Below, piece after piece: positions 57,051 through 64,000 of a stretch of 64,000 nucleotides of DNA. The position numbers and the translations under genes are program-made. This DNA comes from Symsagittifera roscoffensis. Its lineage: Eukaryota; Xenacoelomorpha; Acoela; Convolutidae. Where the stretch lies: NCBI RefSeq assembly GCF_963678635.1, contig NC_087067.1:36588686-36652685 (forward strand), given 5' to 3'. How positions within the stretch are numbered: the stretch's first letter is position 1; each line of letters begins with the position of its first letter. Below the pieces are notes generated by a model that was not told the origin of the DNA, searched no databases, and saw only the letters and a list, made by a program, of their open reading frames with translations.

Positions 57051-57638
57051 ATGTTTCATATTGTAGCAGCTATCTCACTGTTCCACAGCATCAACACCCT
57101 TAAAACATGTGAGAAAAAGCGTTATGAGAGCCTTGTTACAGCAATTCCTGGCCTATCCCTTAATAACAACTTGCTCAACCAGAGAAAGAACCTCCAAAAA
57201 TTACTGGAAGACAGTCCATTGAAGGAGAAAAAAGTGGTTTTGTGGCACGACGTGGTGAACAACACCATAAGCAGTCACAGAACAAACAACTATCGTCCAG
57301 CCAGTGTCGAGGAGCTGACAAACTACTTGAAGTCGAAGAAGCAGCAGATATTGGCGTTCGTATATTGCAGAAAGGAAGGAACGCCCGACATTTTTAGTCA
57401 GCTTCTCGGCACAGGAGTGCTCATTATTCCAGCAAGAAAACGGCTTTTCTCCAAGAGCATGCAAAACGACTCGGAGCAGCTCAAGGAATTTTTGAAGCTG
57501 CACCAGAGTGCTGAATTGGAGCTGAAATCTCTGCGATTAGTAGTGGCACACAAAGAAAGGCAACATCAGAAGACAATGACCAAGGAAAACAATGACCACA
57601 GTATTTTTCAATTGAAAAAAAGAAAAAACTTGTGTTAG
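57051..57638 (+). CDS. 195-aa ORF inside PLE E, possibly SGNH-like
   Basis: Open 195-codon frame between the 5' terminal repeat and the Penelope body. It has an N-terminal hydrophobic stretch, then KKVVLWHDVVNNTISSH, ELTNYLKSKKQQILAFVYCR and GTGVLIIPARK. A hydrophobic beta strand followed by H/D-V-x-N-N resembles the GxND block of SGNH hydrolases, but there is no clear GDS block before it. Penelope-like elements usually have one ORF and copies A-C lack this one. It could be a second ORF of the E family or a captured host sequence. It is otherwise undamaged, unlike the flanking PLE frames. Confidence 0.55.
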   Translation: MFHIVAAISLFHSINTLKTCEKKRYESLVTAIPGLSLNNNLLNQRKNLQKLLEDSPLKEKKVVLWHDVVNNTISSHRTNNYRPASVEELTNYLKSKKQQILAFVYCRKEGTPDIFSQLLGTGVLIIPARKRLFSKSMQNDSEQLKEFLKLHQSAELELKSLRLVVAHKERQHQKTMTKENNDHSIFQLKKRKNLC

Positions 57639-57755
57639 AATATTTAAATTTCTTTAAAAAAGTTCAAGTATCTGTACATAGAGTGATGTTTCTGAGAAAA
57701 TGTCTGAAAAACGATCTAATAACGGACTTTTTGAAGTTTAAGGTCCCCGAGAACG

Positions 57756-58280
57756 GTTTTTTTTTCGGACCAAGCTGTGCATAATTTTCAATTGAAACTA
57801 GTAGGGACTGAAACTTCTAGGGCAAATGAGGATAGGAAAAGGTTCGAGGAGATGCTAATGGAGGCAAGATCACTGGTGCAAAAAGAAATCGACGAACAGT
57901 AGTGAGCATCCATTTTCCGCTTTCGTCAAGAAATACATCAGAAAACCCTAGAAAACAATTAGAAAAACTGTCCGAGAGACAAGATAAACCTCTTGGGGGG
58001 AGAAATGAGCGATCAGTTAAGGAGCCTGATATCATTGAACTGCCTGAATGGGTCCATGAAGTGCCATCAATGGGCCCAAAGCATTCCATTAGAGACAAAT
58101 ATAACGAAACACATTTTTGGCGGATATCGACATTTTCCACTCACAATTGAAAAATCAAAAAACATCTGGTGAAATTTTATGTGAAATTGAAGCCGCGGTA
58201 AAGACATATTCAAAAATCTAAGGCAAACCCCAAGACACAAAGCCGTTGAAAAAACGAGGAAATATCTCAAAGATAATAAG
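57756..58280 (+). pseudogene. PLE E N-terminal region
   Basis: Broken frames homologous to the N-terminus of PLE A/B (FRTKLC-like start, QLEKLSERQDKPLGGRNERS, EVPSMGPKHSIRDKYNETHF). Several stops, e.g. near 57,900 and 58,220. Confidence 0.6.
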
Positions 58281-58844
58281 TTGCTGGCTGTGCTTTTTGA
58301 TAAGGGGGTTGATTTTTGCATAATGAGGAAACAAACTTATGAACCAAAGCTGGAATCCTTGCTGCAATCTGCTCAATTTGTGAAAAAAGATGCAACCACT
58401 GATGAGGTTATACTGAAAATTGAGAAGGAACCTAACAAAAAATTTTTAGCCATGAACAAAAGAGGCGAGATAAGTGATCAGTTATATTCTAAGATGAGGT
58501 CAACCGGGGGGCAACCCGCCCGTTTGTACGGTTTAGCTAAGGTACACAAGGCTGAGACACCCCTACGACCAGTACTATCACTTCCAGGCAGCTCGTATGA
58601 GAATCATAACAAAATGCTTGCAAAGTTTTTTGACAACCTTGATGAAGCCAATATAGAAACCAATACTAAAGATGCCAGAAAAACAATTGAAAGCATTGCT
58701 CCGGATAAAACCATAAAATCTCTTGATGTGAAAAGTTTGTACATCAACGTTCCCCTGAAGGAGGCAATTCAAATTGCTTTACAGAAGCTGTACAGCCAGG
58801 AGTCTCCTCCTGAAATTCAAACAGCAACAATGAAAAGGCTTTAA
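58281..58844 (+). pseudogene. PLE E RT, first half
   Basis: 187 open codons: VDFCIMRKQTYEPKLESLL, QPARLYGLAKVHKAETPLRP, SLPGSSYENHNKMLAKFFDN, and IKSLDVKSLYINVPLKEAI (RT motif A). Shifts frame before motif B. Confidence 0.8.
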
Positions 58845-58846
58845 AT

Positions 58847-59116
58847 ATGGCGGTCAGCAAAGAATATTTCAAATGTAATGATTCATGGTATGTAATAGTT
58901 GATGGTTCAGCAATGGGCGCGTCCCTCGCTGTAATTCTGGCAAAGTTATGGCTGAAAGAGTTCGAGTTTGCTCTAAGACACGAAATACCGGTGGGAACGG
59001 TGATACAGCAAATTAATGACACAAACGGTTTGTGCACATGTTGCAGCAGGAAAATCACATATAGATCAAAGGGGGTTAAAAACAAGAGTTGGCGAAACTG
59101 GTATCATCTAAAATGA
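58847..59116 (+). pseudogene. PLE E RT motif B and PHD-like finger start
   Basis: 89 codons: SAMGASLAVILAKLW (motif B), then at residues 63-66 CTCC (first two ligands), KITYRSKGV, WYH at 85-87 and a TGA exactly where the sixth ligand Cys would be. The second pair of ligands (around residue 79-82) is mutated in this copy. Confidence 0.7.
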
Positions 59117-59182
59117 GGAAAAATATCCGATGACGTTTACGCATATATTACCGAGATAGTCTGGTACTGTGAAAGCTGCTGC
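59033..59182 (+). other. PHD-like zinc-finger insert in Penelope RT (copy E)
   Basis: Same place as in PLE B. Ligands present: C63/C66, H87, and after the TGA the closing VWYCESC. Missing: third and fourth ligands; the sixth is a stop. It is homologous in non-ligand residues too (K-TYR-KGV, WYHL, IS--YA-I-E-VWYC). Confidence 0.65.
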
Positions 59183-59673
59183 CGCGCTTAGAACAAGAAG
59201 AAGGATACTACCCAGGTGAAATTGTTCCTCAGGTATGTGGATGACATTGTTAGAACAGCCACAGGGGAGCCGAGTTGTCTTCTCGATGCGGCCAATTCTC
59301 TTCATCCAAATTTGCAGTTCAATCTAGAGGAAACTAACTCGGAGGGGAATTTGCGTTTCTGGGTTTGAACATAAAGGTATCGCAGATTAGGGGTGTAATT
59401 TGCAGTTGGTATCAAAAACCAACAATTACAGGGACTATACTGAACTATAGAAGCTGCGCCCCAACTCAGTATAAGCGTAGTGTTATCCAAGGCGCTGTAC
59501 ACAGGGTTTTCAGGAACACATCTAGCTAGGAGCAATTTGATAAGGCTATGGAAACTAATAGGGCGCAATGGCTGACAAATCAGTACCCTGAAAATTGGTC
59601 CGCAAAGGTGGCTTCAGACGCCTTGTGCAAGATCATCGATGATAAGGGTAAGCCCCTGGATAGTGAGAGGTAA
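59183..59673 (+). pseudogene. PLE E RT, second half
   Basis: KLFLRYVDDIVRT (motif C) at about 59,218, then LLDAANSLHPNLQFNLEET and a broken remainder (APTQYKRSVIQGAVHRVF). Frames change and stops occur. Confidence 0.7.
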
Positions 59674-59940
59674 TTGTCAGTTCAATCGACAAAAAATTTG
59701 AAGCCCCCAATGCTGATGGTGCAATATAGAGGTAACCAGAGCCAATTTTTTGCTAACAGGTTACGAAAACTAACTAACGTTCAAGTGGTTTCCCATGACC
59801 TCAATTCAAGAGTGGCTTATAAACTGTCATGTAGTGGATGCACTTCCGCCTATGTCGGTCAAACTGTTCGACAATTGACCACTAGAATTGAGGAACATAA
59901 GAAAGCAGTCTCACCGGTAGGCCTCCACCTTCAGCAATGA
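59674..59940 (+). pseudogene. PLE E GIY-YIG endonuclease
   Basis: 88 open codons: NSRVAYKLSCSGCTSAYVGQ, TVRQLTTRIEEHKKAVSP. Cut by a TGA at 59,938. The downstream remainder (NKLLTLEAIHIRKEKPGLNT) is still recognisable to 60,100. Confidence 0.8.
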
Positions 59941-60366
59941 CAACTTGAGGGAAATAGCGAAGATCTTAGTTGGGAAATTATAGATAGGTCAAACAACCAA
60001 ACAAAACTGCTAACACTAGAGGCAATACATATCAGGAAAGAGAAACCGGGCTTGAACACGCGTGATGAGTGTAGGAGCAGGGAGTTAACACTGAAAATTT
60101 AGTCCCAAAATATATATTTTTTTGTTTAAAACGTACATGTCTAAAATGAAATTATGACTCAGAAACTTTCAGACAAATTAATATATATTAATTTAATTAA
60201 ATTTGGAGGTTAAAAGTCTTTTAATTGTAATAGTAATTTAGAGGTCAACTGTGATTGGCTAATTTCTTAACATGATGGTTTAGAACCAAAATGTATGTGA
60301 ATTTTTGTAAATATTATTTGTAAATTGATGTTCTATCGTCATTTAGATTAGTTTATTGTAAAAAAC

Positions 60367-60410
60367 CTGACGATGCACATAATTGCGAAAACGTTTGAAA
60401 TTTACGTTTT
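60367..60410 (+). ncRNA. Hammerhead-ribozyme-like motif (PLE E 3' repeat)
   Basis: CTGACGA, TGCA-CATAAT-TGC, GAAA, AAACGTTTG. Same arrangement as in PLE A despite family divergence, supporting function. Confidence 0.6.
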
Positions 60411-60736
60411 AACAAAAATTTCGGCAATCATATACTTGATAAAGTTAATTTCAACCTAAATTGATGTAATCGTATTCTTCTATAATTTGCAAAAATTTCT
60501 GAACTGTTCAATTTCTTAAGAAGCATCTTATATTTCAACGTCTCTAGTTCTAAAAAAAATAATCCTTCATTTTTCACATTTTCTTTATTTGTATACGGCT
60601 CTCAAGTATGGTCCTCTTCCTTTACTAATTTAAAGAAACTAAGAAAGTTTCAGGCCGAAGTAGTTCTCTGGATTTTTTTTACAAACAAGACCATTCTGCC
60701 TTGAGAAACCTCCAATAACTTTCCATCGATTTCCAG
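60411..60736 (+). pseudogene. 5' remnant of LINE D (broken coding)
   Basis: Upstream of the open RT frame the sequence is AT-rich with broken frames. The start of the LINE is not found; it may be 5' truncated near here. No endonuclease motif is recognised. Confidence 0.35.
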
Positions 60737-62539
60737 TTGATTAAAGCTGACTTTGTCCTCCTTTGGTTTCATTCACTTGATACAAACGACTGTTTCAAGT
60801 TACTTCACAAACTTTCTGGCAGCACACCAATTCCTTCGGTTGTTAAATTGGGAGCCTCATGTGCTTCTACTGATAAAACCAAAGCCGATTTGTTTAATAA
60901 CTTTTTCTGTTCTGTGTACAAAAGCGAAATTATTACGTATAACGGTTGTTCTGATAATACATCCATTAACTTGCGCGAATTATCGTTTGGTGAAATTGAT
61001 GTAAATAGTTTACTTAAAAAGGTACCAGATACCACAGCAGTTGCAGCTGATGGCATTCCACCATTTGTTCTCAAATATAATGCTGATGCACTCACGCCTA
61101 TGGTATATATTCTACTCGGTCAAATTGTTACCTGCTTTATTTGGCCCGATTTTTGGAAAGAGGTGTTTATCATGCCTTTTCATAAGTCCAGGCCAAAATC
61201 TGACATTACAAATTTACGTGGAATCAGTTTTTTACCGCGCTTATCGCTTTGCTTGGAAAAACTGCTTTTTAATTTCATTTATTCTTATGTTCGACACAAA
61301 CTTTCTCGTACACAGCATGGCCTTGTTAAAAAGCGCAGCATGTTTACACAATTGTTGGAATATGTTGAAAATATTTACAAATGTAAATGTGAAAATTTCT
61401 GTTCTGTATATTTTGACATTCAAAAGGCTTTTGACTCTGTGTCACACAAACAGTTGCTGAACAAGCTGTCTTCTTTTGGTTTTGACGAAAATTTTATCAT
61501 GTTAATTTCATCTTATCTTTCCAATCGCTCACAAAGAGTACGTATTAACAATTTTCTATCTTACAAAGGTTACATCTCTAGCGGTGTACCACAAGGAAGC
61601 ATTTTAGGACCACTTTTATTCCTTATTCATAAGAATGACCTCCCGGATGTTGTCAAGTATTCCTCACCGTCTTTATTTGCTGATGACCTGAAACTGCTTT
61701 ATCGAGACAAATGTCATGACAATTTTCAGTCTGATTTAGATTCGGTAGAGACCTGGGCAACCCAAAACGGTCTTGATTTTCATCCAGACAAAACTAAATT
61801 CATTTCAAACAATAGCTTTATTTTCAACCTTTATCTTAACGGGTCAGAAATATGCTCTGTTGATCATATCAAAGACTTGGGTATTTATATCTGGCCTACT
61901 TTGTCTTGGAATCACCATGTTTCTGCGAAACTTGTTAAAGCCACAAAGTGTTTTTATTTTTTAAAGCGTAATGTTCCTTTCAACTCACCTGTTAAAACTA
62001 AGCTTCAAATGTACATTTCTTGTGTGAGGTCCATTTTACTTTATAACTCTTGTATTTGGTACCCAAATTTATCAAAGCTACGTGATTTGGAAAAATTCCA
62101 GAAGAAGGCAGTAAAGTGGATAATTGGTTCCACTAATTATACTGACAGTCTTGTGATGTTAAACATACTGCCTATTTGCTATCAAATTATTTTTAATGAT
62201 TGTGTTCTCTTCTTCAAACTGTTACATAACTGTTACGACTTCGATATTAATGACTATGTTACTGTTAGTGAATCGAGACCGGTTAACAGATCCAGTCAGA
62301 GAATGGTATTCTCTGTACCTCTTACCCGCAAATTCTGTTGCCTTGGGAGATTTTTCCAAAGAACAATTCATAGCGTCAATAGTGTTTTAGCAAAAGTCGA
62401 CATCAACTCTACAACTACAGTCTCACAAACCAAGACTCTACTCTTCAATTTCCTTAAACAGCAACTTCAATCAACCTTCAATCTCGACAATCCATGCACT
62501 TTCTTCATCAAATGCCGTTGCAACACATGTCGTTCCTGA
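60737..62539 (+). CDS. LINE D reverse transcriptase (5' truncated ORF2)
   Basis: 600 codons, open. RT motifs: TKADLFNNFFCSVY, GISFLPRLSLCLEKLLF, VYFDIQKAFDSVSHKQLL (catalytic Asp), SSGVPQGSILGPLLFLIH and LFADDLKLLY (FADD in place of YADD, usual in some Jockey/CR1 RTs). The C-terminus ends CTFFIKCRCNTCRS, a C-x6-C-x-C-x2-C cluster like that ending the nested CR1-like LINE. The endonuclease domain is missing, so it is 5'-truncated or lost. CR1/Jockey group is inferred from motifs. Confidence 0.9.
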   Translation: MIKADFVLLWFHSLDTNDCFKLLHKLSGSTPIPSVVKLGASCASTDKTKADLFNNFFCSVYKSEIITYNGCSDNTSINLRELSFGEIDVNSLLKKVPDTTAVAADGIPPFVLKYNADALTPMVYILLGQIVTCFIWPDFWKEVFIMPFHKSRPKSDITNLRGISFLPRLSLCLEKLLFNFIYSYVRHKLSRTQHGLVKKRSMFTQLLEYVENIYKCKCENFCSVYFDIQKAFDSVSHKQLLNKLSSFGFDENFIMLISSYLSNRSQRVRINNFLSYKGYISSGVPQGSILGPLLFLIHKNDLPDVVKYSSPSLFADDLKLLYRDKCHDNFQSDLDSVETWATQNGLDFHPDKTKFISNNSFIFNLYLNGSEICSVDHIKDLGIYIWPTLSWNHHVSAKLVKATKCFYFLKRNVPFNSPVKTKLQMYISCVRSILLYNSCIWYPNLSKLRDLEKFQKKAVKWIIGSTNYTDSLVMLNILPICYQIIFNDCVLFFKLLHNCYDFDINDYVTVSESRPVNRSSQRMVFSVPLTRKFCCLGRFFQRTIHSVNSVLAKVDINSTTTVSQTKTLLFNFLKQQLQSTFNLDNPCTFFIKCRCNTCRS

Positions 62540-62645
62540 ATATTACTAATTTAACTCAAAGCTTGAATTAAGCAAACTCAAATTTTCACTTTTATATGTA
62601 GTATCATTCACTAATAAAGTTTTTTTCTTCTTCTTCTCTTTGGAA
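62540..62645 (+). other. LINE D 3' UTR and (TTC)n tail
   Basis: A 70-base 3' UTR, AATAAAG near 62,613, then TTTTTTCTTCTTCTTCTCTT, a short microsatellite-type tail instead of poly(A). Confidence 0.65.
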
Positions 62646-63587
62646 GCTTTGAAACAACAGTCTGGACGTTGATCACTCGGTCTTTGAAGGAACTACCAAC
62701 GAAATCTTCGACAATGGGACTTCCATTATTGCATTCACTAGGAAATTGATTTCCAGTAGCAACTACTATGTGAGGGCTACGCGATGTGCAAACGAGCTTA
62801 CGTATCACCACAAAATCAGATTTTACGTATCGTTGCCAAAACTGAAATCGAATCTGAACAGTTTTCTCGTTGCTAAACGTTCAACTTTTAGAAGGAATCG
62901 GGCATGAAAAGTTCGAATTTCTATTCATATCTCAAGCTTTTTATGATAAAATTTTGTTTCGGACTCAACAGTGTGGGACACAAGTATTTTCGGCTTCCGC
63001 TTGCTTAAACTGAATTCTTTTTCGACGATAAACAGAGACAGACGTAAAAAAATTTTGTTTGGTGTGTTTTATCGATGTTTTTGAATGTTTTTTTTTCGAC
63101 CTTCAACTTCGTCTTCCTTCTCTTTTTGAATTCGCTAGCTTTCAATGCTATATTTGTGTTGCATCACAAGTGTTGCAAAACATTACCGCTTTGTGAAATT
63201 TTAATTCTAGGAAAACATGGAAATTTTTAGCAATATAGGTATGGAGTTAGCAATATAGGTATGCAGTTATGCTTTTCTGCGATGAAATTTGCCATAATAA
63301 ATTGAACGCCGCCTCTGATCCAACTTTAAAAATTCAAAAATTGAAAGTATATGGAAGTCTATAAGGGCTCCTTGGTATTTTACAATCGGGGACATTACTT
63401 AGTTAAATTTGTCATTAAAGTTGAAATAAATTTCACAAGAATATGCCAAATATATTATAAATGTTGTCAGTCAGTTCCTGAAAGGTTGAATTAGATCAAA
63501 AAGCCAAAGGTTTCTAAAGGCTGAATATTTATTTATTTCAGATATTCAGTGCAATCTAGCTATGAGTGGAGATGTCATCTAATGAAC
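62646..63587. other. Intergenic or intron, no recognisable gene
   Basis: The only structure seen is a 20-bp direct repeat TAGCAATATAGGTATG[G/C]AGT at 63,229-63,268 (two units). Confidence 0.4.
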
Positions 63588-63903
63588 AGGACTGAAAGTT
63601 GCCATTTTTGTTTCGGGTATGAAAATCATAAACGAATTTGCTGATGTGTTCACTGCACTGCTGGTGGCATGGTCTGCAGCTGTAGTCTGGTTTACAATGT
63701 GGACATTGCTTGGTTGTATGTTTCCAGACGACGCCGAGCACTATATCTGGGCCATGCTATTTGTTGGATTCGGAGGCTCCTATCTCTGCATGTACATCGA
63801 AACTATGTCGTGTTTTATCAATACAAGCCAGAACACTTGCTCGCACGTCTCAGCTAAATTGATCCACGACTTCTTTGTAACTTGGTTTCAGGCAAGGATT
63901 TAA
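63588..63903 (+). CDS. Membrane-protein exon, possibly Fuseless family
   Basis: The open reading starts after an acceptor-like GAACAG at about 63,588 and ends with TAA at 63,903. It contains FADVFTALLVAWSAAVVWFT, then WTLLGCMFPDDAEHYIWAML and GFGGSYLCMYIE. Two or three membrane segments are separated by a short FPDD loop. W-x3-W..LL..-FP, with Gly-rich following segments, resembles the Fuseless (Fusl) family of invertebrate multi-pass membrane proteins, but I have only this fragment. A last-exon position is plausible (TAA, then AATAAA-like ATAAAAG at 63,985). The rest of the gene is outside the window or unrecognised. Confidence 0.45.
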
Positions 63904-64000
63904 AAGTTTCTTGAGCTTACTTGAAATTACGTTCACTCTTAAAATGCTATAGCTTCTTTTCTAGATTAATTTGCTGTGGCAAATAAAAGTTCAGTTGTTA

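Larger units (their letters stand above)
56528..60410 (+). mobile_element. Penelope-like element E (divergent family)
   Basis: Direct terminal repeats of about 320 bp (56,528-56,850 and 60,091-60,410: ACTGAAAATTTAGTCCCAAA to GATGCACATA..TGCGAAA) flank an extra ORF (57,051-57,638) and the element's coding body (about 57,756-60,100). Motifs follow the same order as in PLE B (LYGLAKVHKAE, RPVLSLPGSSYEN, IKSLDVKSLYINVP, AMGASLAVILAKLW, finger, FLRYVDDIVRT, GIY-YIG) but at much lower similarity, so it is another family. Multiple stops and frameshifts. Confidence 0.85.

Overview
The window is animal (metazoan) nuclear DNA, AT-rich and dominated by transposable elements. The evidence is intron-split exons of a Cys-loop ligand-gated ion channel, an LDL-receptor class A exon, and several eukaryotic retroelement types (errantivirus-like LTR element, CR1-like LINEs, Penelope-like elements). 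It looks like an invertebrate, but I cannot name the species from the sequence.

Layout. 1-6.8 kb: two copies of one decayed LINE-bearing unit. 6.9-8.8 kb: a short non-autonomous repeat family (here Rep-A) around an LDLa exon. 8,826-27,719: an 18.9-kb LTR retroelement on the minus strand (here ERV1) with near-identical ~410-bp LTRs and a CAGG target duplication. It carries a leader ORF, a basic ORF, gag, pol (PR-RT-RNase H-INT), a 290-aa ORF, a broken envelope-like glycoprotein and a 602-aa ORF. 27.7-30.4 kb: more Rep-A, partly as a palindrome. 30.4-46.3 kb: a ligand-gated ion-channel gene on the plus strand. Its TM2-TM3 coding exon is split by a second, internally deleted copy of the LTR element (ERV2, 33,515-42,376, CTTC duplication). 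A 4.9-kb CR1-like LINE is nested inside the right LTR of ERV2. The remaining channel intron holds a SINE candidate and several simple and foldback repeats, and the TM4 exon lies at 45,962-46,279. 46.5 kb: a 200-base assembly gap, then a decayed retroelement whose product pairs a reverse transcriptase with a probable restriction-like endonuclease. 49.3-60.4 kb: a cluster of Penelope-like elements (two tandem copies A/B, an inverted copy C, and a divergent copy E) with hammerhead-ribozyme-like motifs. 60.5-62.6 kb: another CR1/Jockey-like LINE. 63.6 kb: a membrane-protein exon, possibly Fuseless family.

Host genes are few: LDLa exon (minus), ion channel (plus, broken), membrane exon (plus). The order of insertion can be read from the nesting: host exon, then ERV2, then LINE; and Rep-A copy, then ERV1. 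The most unusual signals are the very large multi-ORF envelope-bearing LTR element and a PHD-like zinc finger lying between the catalytic motifs of the Penelope-like reverse transcriptase in two divergent elements.
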